Of a stretch of 64,000 nt of DNA, positions 35,632 to 44,362 are shown one piece after another. The notes under the pieces were generated by a model. The model had not been told where the DNA came from, ran no database searches, and saw nothing but the letters and a program-made list of their open reading frames with translations. Both the position numbers and the translations under genes were made by a program. The stretch comes from Segnochrobactrum spirostomi (GTDB taxonomy: Bacteria > Pseudomonadota > Alphaproteobacteria > Rhizobiales > Segnochrobactraceae). Numbering within the stretch: the stretch's first letter is position 1; the number at the start of each line of letters is the position of its first letter. The DNA lies in NCBI RefSeq assembly GCF_009600605.1, contig NZ_VWNA01000001.1, positions 2,466,501 to 2,530,500 of the forward strand, read 5' to 3'.

Positions 35632-36921
35632 TCATCCTTCCTGAGAGGGCGGCGCGGCGAGCGCGTCGGCGATGCGGGCGACGAGACGGCGGGCGACCTC
35701 GTCCTTCGGCAGTTCGGGCCAATCCTCGATGCCGGCGCGGGAAACGAGACGCACGGTGTTGCGGTCGCCGCCCATCACGCCGGTGGCGGGGCTGACATCG
35801 TTGGCGACGATCCAGTCGGCGCCCTTGCGCTCGAGTTTGCCCCGCGCATTGGCGAGGAGATCGTCGGTCTCCGCGGCGAAGCCGACGACGAGCGCCGGCC
35901 GGGCCGTCGGGTGGCGGCCGACGGTCGCGAGGATGTCCGGATTCTCGACGAGGTCGAGGGCCGGCGGCCCGCCGCCCGGCTGCTTCTTGAGCTTGTGGGC
36001 CTGTTCGGCGGCGACGCGCCAATCTGCGACCGCCGCGGTCATCACGGCGGCGTCGGCCGGCAGGGCGGCGGTGACCGCTTCCATCATCTCGCGGGCGGTC
36101 TCGACATGGCGCACGAGCACCCCCGGCGGGTCGGGAAGGGTCACGGGGCCGGAGACGAGGATCACCCGGGCGCCCTCGGCGGCGGCCGCGGCGGCGATGG
36201 CGTGGCCCTGCTTGCCGGACGAGCGGTTGGCGATGTAGCGCACCGGGTCGATCGGCTCGTGGGTCGGACCGGAGGTCACGATCACGGTGCGGCCGGCGAG
36301 GCGGCCGCCCCCGAAGACCCGCTCCGCGGCGGCGACGATCTCGAGCGGCTCCGCCATGCGGCCGAGGCCCGCCTCGCCGCGCTCCGCCATCGGCCCGGCA
36401 TTGGGGCCGACGAAGCGGCGGCCGTCGGCCGCGAGGCGGGCGACGTTGCGCACCGTCGCCGGGTTCGCCCACATCGTCGGGTTCATCGCCGGCGCGAGCA
36501 GGACGGGGCGGTCGCTCGCCAGGAGGCAGGTCGAGGCGAGATCGTCGGCGAGCCCGTTCGCGAGCTTCGCCATCAGGTCGGCGGTGGCCGGCGCCACGAT
36601 CGCGAGGTCGGCCTCGCGGGCGAGCCGGATGTGGCCGACATCGTGCTCGGCGGTGAGATCGAACAGGTCGGTGAAGACGCCCTCGCCGGTCAGGGTCCCG
36701 ACCGAGAGCGGCGTGACGAAGGCCTGCGCCGCGTTGGTCAGGATCGCGCGGACCGGGGCGCCGCGCTCCTTGAGCCGGCGGATCAGGTCGAGGCTCTTGT
36801 AGGCGGCGATGCCGCCGCCGATGACGAGGAGGATGCGGCGCCCGGCGAGCGGGCCTGCGGGGGCGGCGGCCGCACCGTCGGCGCGGCTGCCGGTCCCGGG
36901 AGTGGAGGCGGCGGACATCAT
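35632..36921 (-). CDS. coaBC: Bifunctional phosphopantothenoylcysteine decarboxylase / phosphopantothenate-cysteine ligase
   Basis: CoaBC carries out two steps of coenzyme A synthesis. The N-terminal CoaC half has GGGIAAYKSLDLIRRL, the active-site His in VGHIRLAREAD and PAMNPTMWANPATVRN. The C-terminal CoaB half starts near residue 218 with TSGPTHEPIDPVRYIANR and SSGKQG, then contains ANDVSPATG. Total length 429 residues is slightly longer than usual because of an Ala/Gly-rich N-terminus. The start is ATG 36921 with GGAAGGGG upstream. It is followed by dut. Confidence 0.94.
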   Translation of the reverse strand: MMSAASTPGTGSRADGAAAAPAGPLAGRRILLVIGGGIAAYKSLDLIRRLKERGAPVRAILTNAAQAFVTPLSVGTLTGEGVFTDLFDLTAEHDVGHIRLAREADLAIVAPATADLMAKLANGLADDLASTCLLASDRPVLLAPAMNPTMWANPATVRNVARLAADGRRFVGPNAGPMAERGEAGLGRMAEPLEIVAAAERVFGGGRLAGRTVIVTSGPTHEPIDPVRYIANRSSGKQGHAIAAAAAAEGARVILVSGPVTLPDPPGVLVRHVETAREMMEAVTAALPADAAVMTAAVADWRVAAEQAHKLKKQPGGGPPALDLVENPDILATVGRHPTARPALVVGFAAETDDLLANARGKLERKGADWIVANDVSPATGVMGGDRNTVRLVSRAGIEDWPELPKDEVARRLVARIADALAAPPSQEG

Positions 36922-36952
36922 GCCCCTTCCGATGCCGGCGCGACGGCGCCGG

Positions 36953-38191
36953 TCACGAGGCCTGGTTGAAGCTGCGCGGTGCCGGGCTCAGCACGGTCAC
37001 GCTACCGCCGGAGATCTGGTAGACGGCGAGCCCGCGCTCGTTGGTGCCGTTCGCCTGGAAGCGGAACAGCCCGTCGACGCCGATGAAGCCGTTCGGATTG
37101 GTCATCATCGTGTCGGTGAACGGCGGGGCGCCGGCGGAGCGGACGAGACCGGCGGCGAGCGTCGTCGCGTCGTAGGCGAGCGAGGCGGTGCGCGGCGGCG
37201 GCGCGCCGTACTTCTGGGCGTAATGGCTGGCGAAGGTGGCGAAGCCGGCCTTGTCCGCGGACGGATACCAACCGCCCGAGAAGCCCGGCAGGGCGGCGAC
37301 GCGCGGGTCGTCCCACTGGCCGGAGCCGAGAAGCTGGACGCGGCCCGAGAGGCCCGACTTCTGCAGGCCGTCGGAAATCTGCGCCGCGCCGTCGCCGCCT
37401 TCCGGCACGAACACGGCGTCGATCTGCGAGCCGAGCCCGGCGACCTGCTGGGCCTTGGCGAGGAAGTCGGCGCGGCTCGGCGAATATTTGGCGATGGTGG
37501 CGATGCGCACCCCAAGCCGGCCGGCGCTCTCGCGCAGCGCCGCCTCGGCGACGGTGCCGTAGGCGGTGTCCGGCAGCAGGGCGGCGACCGAGCGCTTGCC
37601 GACGCTCGCGGCGTAGCCGACCACGCGAGCGATATCCTGCTGCGGCAGGAAGCTCAGCAGATAGACGCCGCGGCTCGCGACGGTGGTGTCGGTCGAGAAG
37701 CCGACGATCGGCACCGCCGCGGGCTTGGCGACCGACGCGGCGCCGGCGACCGCCGGAGCGAAGATCGGCCCGAGAATAATCTGCGCGCCTTCGCCGACGG
37801 CGGCCTGGGCGGCGGAGCGCCCGCCGTCCTGGGAGCCGCTGTCGTCCTTGACGATGACGCGGATGTTGCCCTGCGGGAAATCCTCCACCGCGAGCGCGGC
37901 GGCGTTGCGGAACGACTGGCCGAGCGGGCTCTGCAGGGGCAGCAGCAGCGCCACCGTCACCGTGCCGGTGCCGAGCACCTCGCCCTGCGGCGCCACGGCG
38001 GGGCCGGTCGCGGCCGGCGTGCCGGTCTTCGGCGTGCCGGCGCTGTTGCAGGCGGCGGCGAGGAGCGCCAGGGCCGCGGCGGTGATGATGCGGGCCCGCT
38101 TCGGCCATGCCTTCGCGGCCCATCCCCCGCCTTCGGCCGTGAAGCCGGTGGACGGCGAACTCCCTGCGATTCCCCGGACGACGCGAGACAC
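36953..38191 (-). CDS. Penicillin-binding protein activator-like lipoprotein
   Basis: This is a 412-residue lipoprotein. A basic region (AKAWPKRARIIT) and a hydrophobic stretch end in the lipobox LAAAC at about residues 43-47; the Cys would be lipidated. The mature part is a Leu/Ile/Val-binding-type periplasmic fold: VTVALLLPLQSPLGQSFRNA, ILGPIFAPAVAGAASVAK, FLPQQDIARVVGYAASVG and DAVFVPEGGDGAAQI. Proteins of this type are annotated as PBP activators (LpoA-like). GTG at 38191 is chosen because AGGGAG lies eight bases upstream. It is divergent from rsmI and yraN, the same neighbourhood as lpoA in gammaproteobacteria. Confidence 0.85.
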   Translation of the reverse strand: MSRVVRGIAGSSPSTGFTAEGGGWAAKAWPKRARIITAAALALLAAACNSAGTPKTGTPAATGPAVAPQGEVLGTGTVTVALLLPLQSPLGQSFRNAAALAVEDFPQGNIRVIVKDDSGSQDGGRSAAQAAVGEGAQIILGPIFAPAVAGAASVAKPAAVPIVGFSTDTTVASRGVYLLSFLPQQDIARVVGYAASVGKRSVAALLPDTAYGTVAEAALRESAGRLGVRIATIAKYSPSRADFLAKAQQVAGLGSQIDAVFVPEGGDGAAQISDGLQKSGLSGRVQLLGSGQWDDPRVAALPGFSGGWYPSADKAGFATFASHYAQKYGAPPPRTASLAYDATTLAAGLVRSAGAPPFTDTMMTNPNGFIGVDGLFRFQANGTNERGLAVYQISGGSVTVLSPAPRSFNQAS

Positions 38192-38353
38192 CGGCGATAC
38201 TCCCTGATAGACGACGCTTGTTCGGACGCGAGCGTGAGGTCGATCGGCCCCGGAGACCTTGGGTGCCTCCGAGCACCATACACGACGGATTGTGACGGCT
38301 CGCCAAAAGGCTGTCAAAGACGTGTCAACCTTTTGGTTACTTTTGCGGAAGGC

Positions 38354-39343
38354 ATGACGGCGTTGCCCGCTCGACACGACGAAACCGACGAGAGTCCGAC
38401 CGACGGTGACGGACGCAAGACGCCCGGCTTTTCGATCGGCGCCCACCGCATCGCCGCGGGCCGCATCGCGCCGGGGCTCCATATCGTGGCGACGCCGATC
38501 GGCAATCTCCGCGACGTCACGCTGCGGGCGCTCGAGACCCTCGCCGCCGCCGACCTTATCGCCTGCGAGGACACCCGGGTCACCCGGGTGCTGCTCGACC
38601 GCTACGGCATCCGCACGCCCCTCGTCGCCTATCACGAACACAACGCCGCCCGGATGCGGCCGCGCCTTCTCGCCGAGCTCGCTGCGGGGCGCGCGGTGGC
38701 GCTCGCGAGCGACGCGGGCACCCCGCTCGTCTCCGATCCCGGCTACCGCCTGGTGGTGGAGGCAGCGGAACTCGGCTACCCCGTCGTGCCGCTGCCCGGC
38801 GCCTCGGCGGTGCTTGCGGCCCTCGTCGCCGCCGCCCAGCCGACGGATGCGTTTTTGTTCGCCGGCTTTCTTCCGGTGAAAGGCGGCCCGCGCAAGCGCC
38901 GCCTCACCGAACTCGGCGCCGTGCCCGCGACCCTGGTCTTCTTCGAATCGCCCCGCCGGCTCGGCGACTGCCTCGCCGACATGGTGGCGACCCTCGGTGC
39001 CGAGCGGCCGGCCGCGGTCGCGCGCGAACTTACCAAGCTGCACGAGACGATCGTGCGCGGCACCCTCGGCAGCCTCGCGGAAACCTTCGCCGGCGATCCG
39101 CCGCGCGGCGAGATCGTCGTCGTGATCGGTCCGCCCGGCGCCGACGAGACCGCACCGGCGGACGTCGACGGTCTGCTGCGCGCCGCGCTCGCGCGGATGC
39201 CGGCGAGCGCCGCAGCCGCCGACGTCGCCCGCCTCACCGGCGAGGACCGCCGCACGCTCTATCGCCGGGCGATGGAGATGAAGGCCGCCGCGGCGGACGA
39301 AGATGGGGATTCCGAGGAGGTCGACCCGACCGATGAGGTCTGA
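38354..39343 (+). CDS. rsmI: 16S rRNA (cytidine(1402)-2'-O)-methyltransferase
   Basis: RsmI methylates the ribose of C1402 in 16S rRNA using SAM. After an acidic 40-residue N-terminal extension, the 329-residue product shows HIVATPIGNLRDVTLRALETL, ACEDTRVTRVLLDRYGI, ASDAGTPLVSDPGYRLV (SAM site) and FLFAGFLPVKGGPRKRRL. The C-terminal part holds ARELTKLHETIVRGTL. ATG 38354 is used. yraN overlaps its end by 11 bases. Confidence 0.93.
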   Translation: MTALPARHDETDESPTDGDGRKTPGFSIGAHRIAAGRIAPGLHIVATPIGNLRDVTLRALETLAAADLIACEDTRVTRVLLDRYGIRTPLVAYHEHNAARMRPRLLAELAAGRAVALASDAGTPLVSDPGYRLVVEAAELGYPVVPLPGASAVLAALVAAAQPTDAFLFAGFLPVKGGPRKRRLTELGAVPATLVFFESPRRLGDCLADMVATLGAERPAAVARELTKLHETIVRGTLGSLAETFAGDPPRGEIVVVIGPPGADETAPADVDGLLRAALARMPASAAAADVARLTGEDRRTLYRRAMEMKAAAADEDGDSEEVDPTDEV

Positions 39344-39725
39344 GCCCGCGCCAGAGACACGGCGGCGTGCCTATCGCCGCGGTCTCGGCGCGGAAACGCT
39401 CGCGGTCGCTTGGCTGTGCCTCAAGGGCTATCGCATTCTCGGCCGGCGTTTCCGGGCCGGCGCCGGCGAGATCGACATCATCGCCCGCAAGGGTGACGTC
39501 GTCGCCTTCGTCGAGGTCAAGGCGCGACGCGACGCCGACGAGGCGCTCGCGGCCATCGATGCCCGCACCCGCCGCCGCATCGCCGCGGCCGGCCGCGTCT
39601 GGCTCGCCCGCCATCCCCGCTATGCCGCGTTCACGCTGCGCTACGACGTCATCCTTGTCGCGGGACATGGGCTGCGGCGGCTCGTGCCGCGCCACATGAT
39701 CTCGGCCTTCCTCGACGGCGAGTAG
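39333..39725 (+). CDS. yraN: YraN-family (UPF0102) nuclease-like protein
   Basis: This is a 130-residue protein with the restriction-endonuclease-like core of UPF0102: RRGLGAETLAVAWLCLKGYRILGRRF, then the catalytic-type motif GEIDIIARKGDVVAFVEVKAR (E-D...E-K). The biological role is not established. ATG 39333 is preferred although GAGGAGG lies 12 bases away; ATG 39303 would give a ten-residue longer product. It overlaps rsmI, a conserved gene order. Confidence 0.87.
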   Translation: MRSEPAPETRRRAYRRGLGAETLAVAWLCLKGYRILGRRFRAGAGEIDIIARKGDVVAFVEVKARRDADEALAAIDARTRRRIAAAGRVWLARHPRYAAFTLRYDVILVAGHGLRRLVPRHMISAFLDGE

Positions 39726-39746
39726 CGGGTTTCGGGCGCTGACGGG

Positions 39747-40898
39747 TCAGGGCTGCGTCGGGCTCGCCGGCGTCGGCAGCACCATCGGCGCGCCGGTGGC
39801 GGGGGCGGGCGTCGTGCGGTCCGGGGCGGGGACGATGTCGATGCCGGTCATCGCCGCGCCCGGCTGCGCCTCGGGCGGCGCCTCGCCGCCGAAGCCCGGA
39901 TCATAATCGTGGGGCGGGGCCGCCGGCACATTCGTCGTGACGCCGCCGGTCGGATAGGCGGGAATCTCGGGGAGCGCGCTGTCGGTCGCCCGCCACAGGC
40001 CGCGCTTCGCCTTCTTCGCTGCCGCCGCCTTGTCATGGAATTCCTGGTCGGCATCGGCGGTCGCCGGCGCCCAGCCCTGCTCGACGAGCCAGAGGCTCAG
40101 GTCGTCGCCGGCAACCGTGCAGCGCGCGGTGAACCCGCCCGCCTCCGCGGCGCCGACGGGCCGGCATTCCACGGTGCGGAAGCGGATCATAGACCGCAGC
40201 GCCGTCTTGGCGCGGTTGCCGCACGGCCAGGACGCACCGGCGGCATCCTTGCAGGTCTCGCCCGCAGCCGGCGCGACGATGCCAGCGAGATGGATGATGG
40301 TGTCGTCCGATTTGAGCGTGCCGGCGTCCTCGACCGTGACCCGGGGGAAGCGCCGCGGGGCGTTGCCGGCCGTGGCACCCTGATCGGCCGGGGCCGCCGC
40401 GATCGCCGCGGCGGCGAGTTCGGCCGCCGAGGCCTTCGGCGCGGTCGAGGCCACACCGCCGTCCGATGCGGTGGCGGCCGGCTGCGACCCGTCCGGCGAA
40501 GCCGACGGCATGGCGGAGGCGGGCGAAACGTCGCGGGATCCCGCGCCGGGGGTGGAGCCGGGCGCGGCGGGGGACGGGCTCGCCACGGGCTGCGCCGAGA
40601 CCGGCTGGGGCATCGCCGGCTGGGGCTTGGCGGGCTGGGGCTTGGCGGGCTGGGGCTTGGCGGGCTGCGCCGGACCGGCCGTGCCCCCAGCCGCCGCTGC
40701 GGGTGCCTCGGTCCCGGCCGCCGCGGGGGCGCCGGTCTGCTGCGCCGCCGTCTCGACCCGCGCGGGCGGGTGCGGCGGACCGAACAACCCGCCGAAATCG
40801 GGGCCGAGCAGGAAGTAGCCCACGACGGCGAACAGCGCGAGGCCGGCCCCCGCGGAGAGGACGAGCGTCAGGAGACCGGACAGGAACGAGCCACGCAT
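39747..40898 (-). CDS. Membrane-anchored thermonuclease-like protein
   Basis: This is a 383-residue protein with one N-terminal membrane segment (about residues 7-31). A long Ala/Pro-rich linker follows with three PAKPQ repeats near residue 75. The C-terminal half is a staphylococcal-nuclease-like fold: IIHLAGIVAPAAGETCKDAAG, WPCGNRAKTALRSMI, ARCTVAGDDLSLWLVEQGWAPA and AKKAKRGLW. The usual catalytic arginines and aspartates of SNase are not all evident, so activity is uncertain. It would face the periplasm. It follows yraN in convergent orientation. Confidence 0.72.
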   Translation of the reverse strand: MRGSFLSGLLTLVLSAGAGLALFAVVGYFLLGPDFGGLFGPPHPPARVETAAQQTGAPAAAGTEAPAAAAGGTAGPAQPAKPQPAKPQPAKPQPAMPQPVSAQPVASPSPAAPGSTPGAGSRDVSPASAMPSASPDGSQPAATASDGGVASTAPKASAAELAAAAIAAAPADQGATAGNAPRRFPRVTVEDAGTLKSDDTIIHLAGIVAPAAGETCKDAAGASWPCGNRAKTALRSMIRFRTVECRPVGAAEAGGFTARCTVAGDDLSLWLVEQGWAPATADADQEFHDKAAAAKKAKRGLWRATDSALPEIPAYPTGGVTTNVPAAPPHDYDPGFGGEAPPEAQPGAAMTGIDIVPAPDRTTPAPATGAPMVLPTPASPTQP

Positions 40899-40973
40899 GG
40901 CTGCCGCTCTAGCCGAGCCCGGGCCCCGGCGCAACGCGGGGCACGCAAGCGTGATGGCGCGCGTGATACCCGG

Positions 40974-41612
40974 TCAGACCGGGCGGACGAAGCGCGCCCG
41001 CTCCGCCTCGCATACGTCGCGGACGTGGCAGCCCTCGATATGGTCGTTCACGAGCCCGACCGATTGCATGAAGGCATAGAGGGTCGTCGGCCCGACGAAG
41101 GTCCAGCCGCGGGCACGCAGCGCCTTGGCGAGGGCGCGGGATTCGACGCTTTCGGTGAGGGTCCGGGCGGTGGCGATGTCGAGCCGCTTCGGTCGGGTCT
41201 CGGCGGGTGCCTCATAGCGCCACAGAAACGCCGCGAGCGATCCCGCCTCCTCGACGATCTCGAGGCAGCGCCGCGCATTGTTGATCGCCGAGACGATCTT
41301 GGCGCGGTGGCGCACGATGCCGGCATCGGCAAGCAGGCGCTCGACGTCCGCCTCGCCGAACGCGGCCATGGCAGCCGCATCGAACCCGGCGAAGGCGGCG
41401 CGGAAATTCTCGCGCTTGCGCAGGATGGTGAGCCAGGACAGGCCGGACTGGAAGCCTTCGAGGCAGATCTTCTCGAACAGCCGCCGGTCGTCGGCGACCG
41501 GCCGGCCCCATTCGCCGTCATGATAAGCCCGGTAATGCGGGTCCACCCCGCACCACCCACAGCGGCAGACGCCGTCTTCCGTTCGTATCAGCCCGTCCGT
41601 CGCCGGTTCCAT
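40974..41612 (-). CDS. tag: DNA-3-methyladenine glycosylase I
   Basis: Tag removes 3-methyladenine from alkylated DNA. The 212-residue product shows CRCGWCGVDPHYRAYHDGEWG (a zinc Cys and His), LFEKICLEGFQSGLSWLTILRKRE and VGPTTLYAFMQSVGLVNDH near residue 175. DHIEGCHVRDVC carries the other zinc His and Cys. The length is slightly above the 187 residues of E. coli Tag because of both termini. ATG 41612 is used. No other repair gene is in the same operon. Confidence 0.92.
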   Translation of the reverse strand: MEPATDGLIRTEDGVCRCGWCGVDPHYRAYHDGEWGRPVADDRRLFEKICLEGFQSGLSWLTILRKRENFRAAFAGFDAAAMAAFGEADVERLLADAGIVRHRAKIVSAINNARRCLEIVEEAGSLAAFLWRYEAPAETRPKRLDIATARTLTESVESRALAKALRARGWTFVGPTTLYAFMQSVGLVNDHIEGCHVRDVCEAERARFVRPV

Positions 41613-41756
41613 GCGCCCCTCCCGAGAAGCCGTGGTGTCGCGATGTTCTTATATTGTTCTCGGCGCGACGTCATCAGTCTCGTGTGCCCATTGGGGGGCG
41701 GGTGGACTTCGCGGCAGAATGCGGCCTCAATGATCGCCATCATCGGAGTGGGGCGC

Positions 41757-42554
41757 ATGAGTGGAGGGCGGAGCACCGGCGAGACGCATCTGTCCTGGCT
41801 CGTCCTTCTGGCGCTCGTCGTCGCCAATCTCGTGCCCCTCGCACCGGCGTGGGCGGCGAACGAAGAGGTGGCGGCGGGGGTCGCGAACGCCTTCACGACC
41901 GAGGAGATCGCCGACGGCTTCCTCAAGACGGTGTTCGGCGGCGAGGGACCGACCGGGCACGACGCCGAATCGCGCCTGGTGCACAAGTTCACCCGGCCCG
42001 TCCGCGTCTATGTCGAGAGCCGCTCGCGCTTCGTCGACCGTCGCGCCGAGGTGCGGGCCTTCGTGCGCCGGCTCGACCGCCTGGTGCCGAACCTCACGAT
42101 CACCACCGTGACCCGCGCGGCCCGCTCCAACATGCAGGTCTACCTCGTGGACCGCGGCAATTATCGCGCCGTGATCCGCGAGATGGCGCCGTCCGGGACG
42201 GACACCCGGTTCATCGAGACCAACGATTGCTCGGCCCTGACCGGCGGCGACAAGCCCGGCGTGCTCGACCACGCGGTCGTCTTCGTCGTCGTCAACGAGG
42301 GGGCGTCACGCTTCCGCGCCTGCATGGTCGAGGAGATCACCCAGAGCCTCGGTCCGGTCAACGACGACCCGAGCCTGCCGTTCTCGATCTACAACGACAG
42401 TTCCGACGTCGACGGCTTCGGCCTGTTCGACTGGTTCATCCTGACAACGCTCTATGATCGCCGCATCAAGCCGGCGATGACGCAGGCGCAGGTGACGCCC
42501 CTCCTGCCCCCGCCATCGGCGACGCCCGTAAGGCGGTGCGCCGCCTCGTCCTGA
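41757..42554 (+). CDS. DUF2927 family exported protein
   Basis: This is a 265-residue protein with a signal peptide (HLSWLVLLALVVANLVPL, cleavage after AWA). The mature part carries FLKTVFGGEG, RVYVESRSRFVDRRAEVRAF, LVDRGNYRAVI, CSALTGGDKPGVLDHAVVFV, and the block MVEEITQSLGPVNDDPSLPF that marks DUF2927. The EE-T-QSLG block recalls metal-dependent proteases, but no function is established. I chose ATG 41757, with GGAG eight bases upstream, over ATG 41730. It is convergent with the DUF2076 gene. Confidence 0.8.
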   Translation: MSGGRSTGETHLSWLVLLALVVANLVPLAPAWAANEEVAAGVANAFTTEEIADGFLKTVFGGEGPTGHDAESRLVHKFTRPVRVYVESRSRFVDRRAEVRAFVRRLDRLVPNLTITTVTRAARSNMQVYLVDRGNYRAVIREMAPSGTDTRFIETNDCSALTGGDKPGVLDHAVVFVVVNEGASRFRACMVEEITQSLGPVNDDPSLPFSIYNDSSDVDGFGLFDWFILTTLYDRRIKPAMTQAQVTPLLPPPSATPVRRCAASS

Positions 42555-42559
42555 GCGGC

Positions 42560-42586
42560 GCGATCCGGCCGGAATGACCGGATCGC
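42560..42586. terminator. Hairpin between convergent genes
   Basis: GCGATCCGG and CCGGATCGC form a 9-bp stem with a 9-nt loop directly after the DUF2927 stop, facing the convergent DUF2076 gene. No T-run follows. Confidence 0.45.
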
Positions 42587-42618
42587 CGGGTGCGCGCGGG
42601 GGGCGCCGGCCTTTCGCG

Positions 42619-43509
42619 TCAGGCGTTGCTCGAGCCGTCGTCGAACCCGCCGCCGTCGTCGAAGCCCCCGCCGAAACCGGAATCCTGGCCGGGATCCTGA
42701 CCGGAATCCTGCCCTCCGCCGCCGAACCAGTTGTCGAAGAAGCCCCCGCCCTGGTTGCCGGCGTCTTGATAGCCGGCGTCCTGCACGCCCGCGCCCGGAT
42801 CGTTGCCGGCCGCGCCCCCGTCACCTTGACCGGAATCGCCCCACGGCGAGGCGGCCGCCGGATCGGCGGCGTTGTTGGAATCGGTGTTGTTCGAATCGGT
42901 CTCGGTGATGTTCACGACCTCGGTCGGGTTGGCGCCGCCGCCGAACAGGCCGCCACCGCCACCGAACATCGAGCGCACCGCATCGGCCATCAGGGCGCCG
43001 CCGGCGACGCCGAGGGCGATCTGGCCGGCATTGGCGAGGAAGCCGCCGACCGCCGAGGGCGGACGGCCGAACGAGGGGACGCTCGAGGCCGCGCCGGGCG
43101 TGCCCTGATAGCGCGGCGGCGTGTCGTAGACCGGCTCGCTCTGCGGCGGCACGGCCCGCGGACCGGGCGCTCCCGCCGCGAGGGCGCCGGCGGCCCCCGG
43201 ATTGGTTCCGAACGAGCCTTGCCCGAAAGACCCTTGCCCGAAAGCCCCCTGGCCGAACGCGGCCGGCGCTGTTGCCGGCGCGCTCCGCGCCGCCTCGGCG
43301 TCGCGCTTCAGTTGCTCGATCTGGGTCTCGGCCGTCTTCAGGGTCTGCGCCTGCACGACGACGGTCTGGGCGAGATAATAGGCCGCGCCCGGGAGGGCCG
43401 CGATGCGCTCGGCGATATAGCGCTCGGCCTCCGGATCGCGCTGGCCGGACGCGCTTTGAGACAGCCGGTCGAACAGGCCGTCGATCAATTGCTTTTCCTG
43501 CGGCGTCAT
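42619..43509 (-). CDS. DUF2076 family protein with Gly/Asp-rich repeats
   Basis: This is a 296-residue cytoplasmic or periplasmic-facing protein without a signal peptide. The N-terminal 80 residues form the DUF2076 helical domain (TPQEKQLIDGLFDRL, DPEAERYIAERIAALPGAAYYLAQTV). A low-complexity region with three copies of GQGxFG follows. A Gly-rich segment around residues 165-200 (ALGVAGGALMADAVRSMFGG) resembles a short membrane glycine-zipper. The last 80 residues are Gly/Asp/Gln/Ser-rich with QDAGYQDAGN and GQDSGQDPGQDSG repeats. The function is unknown. ATG 43509 is used; an upstream in-frame ATG at 43542 is less likely. Confidence 0.75.
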   Translation of the reverse strand: MTPQEKQLIDGLFDRLSQSASGQRDPEAERYIAERIAALPGAAYYLAQTVVVQAQTLKTAETQIEQLKRDAEAARSAPATAPAAFGQGAFGQGSFGQGSFGTNPGAAGALAAGAPGPRAVPPQSEPVYDTPPRYQGTPGAASSVPSFGRPPSAVGGFLANAGQIALGVAGGALMADAVRSMFGGGGGLFGGGANPTEVVNITETDSNNTDSNNAADPAAASPWGDSGQGDGGAAGNDPGAGVQDAGYQDAGNQGGGFFDNWFGGGGQDSGQDPGQDSGFGGGFDDGGGFDDGSSNA

Positions 43510-43633
43510 CGCGGATCGTTCCCTCGGGCGGCGCCGGACCATTCCGGACGCGGATAACCTCGCCGATGAGATAGGAAACGAACATGGCCGCGCAACGACA
43601 TCGGCCGGCGTTCCGAGGCGGAACCGCGGAATT

Positions 43634-44362
43634 TCAGGCGACGCGGATCAGGGGGGCGCCTTCGATCGCACGGTCTTCGGCGACCAAGGCGTTGAGTTCG
43701 GCGGCCCACAGCGCGGCGGCGCGGCGGCGGTGGAGGTGGTGGTTGAGCGGGTCCTTGCGGCGATATTCGTCGCGCACCACCCCCGCCTCCGGGCACAGCA
43801 CCGCCGCGGCGATGTCGATGAAGGGCAGGCCGCGCGCGGCCGCACCTTCGGCGAGGCGGGCATTGTAGTCGAGGGTGAGGCGGGTGCGGTCGATCAGCGA
43901 GGTCGTCACCTCGCGGCGCAGGTGCGCGACCTCGCCCCAGTTCTGCCCGTCGCGGATGGTCGGCACGGTGGCGCCGGTGACGACGAGGGTCGGGTAGCCG
44001 GCCTTCAGGAGATGATCGACGAAGCCGAAATAGCCGGCGAGCGAGGCCTCGAACTGGGTCGAGACCGGCACACCCTTCTTCTCGGCGCGGTACCATATGA
44101 CGAAGCCGCAATCGACCTCGCCGAGCTGCATCACCGGCACGAGGCCGGGTCGCGCCGGCAGCAGCGCCGCGTCGTAGTGCGCGGCGGCCTGGGTCACGCT
44201 CGCCGGATTGGCGAGCCCGAGCGCCGTCGCCCCGCGCACCGCGAGGCAGGCGCATGGCCGCGTGAGAAGCCCCGTCTCCGCGGCGACGCGGAACGGCTCG
44301 GTGTGGCTATCGCCGAATACGAACCAGCCTTCGGCCGCGAGCGGCCGACCACATGTCGTCAT
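43634..44362 (-). CDS. SGNH hydrolase-like protein, unknown substrate
   Basis: This is a 242-residue protein. FVFGDSHTEPFR at about residues 14-25 fits the SGNH block I (the Ser would be the nucleophile), with a Gly in VMQLGEVDCGF and an Asn/Gly region. DPLNHHLHRRRAAAL near the end supplies the DxxH of block V. Similar short proteins are found beside glycan genes and may remove acyl groups from sugars, but no such genes are near. ATG 44362 has GGGGGA upstream. It is divergent from the exonuclease gene. Confidence 0.65.
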   Translation of the reverse strand: MTTCGRPLAAEGWFVFGDSHTEPFRVAAETGLLTRPCACLAVRGATALGLANPASVTQAAAHYDAALLPARPGLVPVMQLGEVDCGFVIWYRAEKKGVPVSTQFEASLAGYFGFVDHLLKAGYPTLVVTGATVPTIRDGQNWGEVAHLRREVTTSLIDRTRLTLDYNARLAEGAAARGLPFIDIAAAVLCPEAGVVRDEYRRKDPLNHHLHRRRAAALWAAELNALVAEDRAIEGAPLIRVA

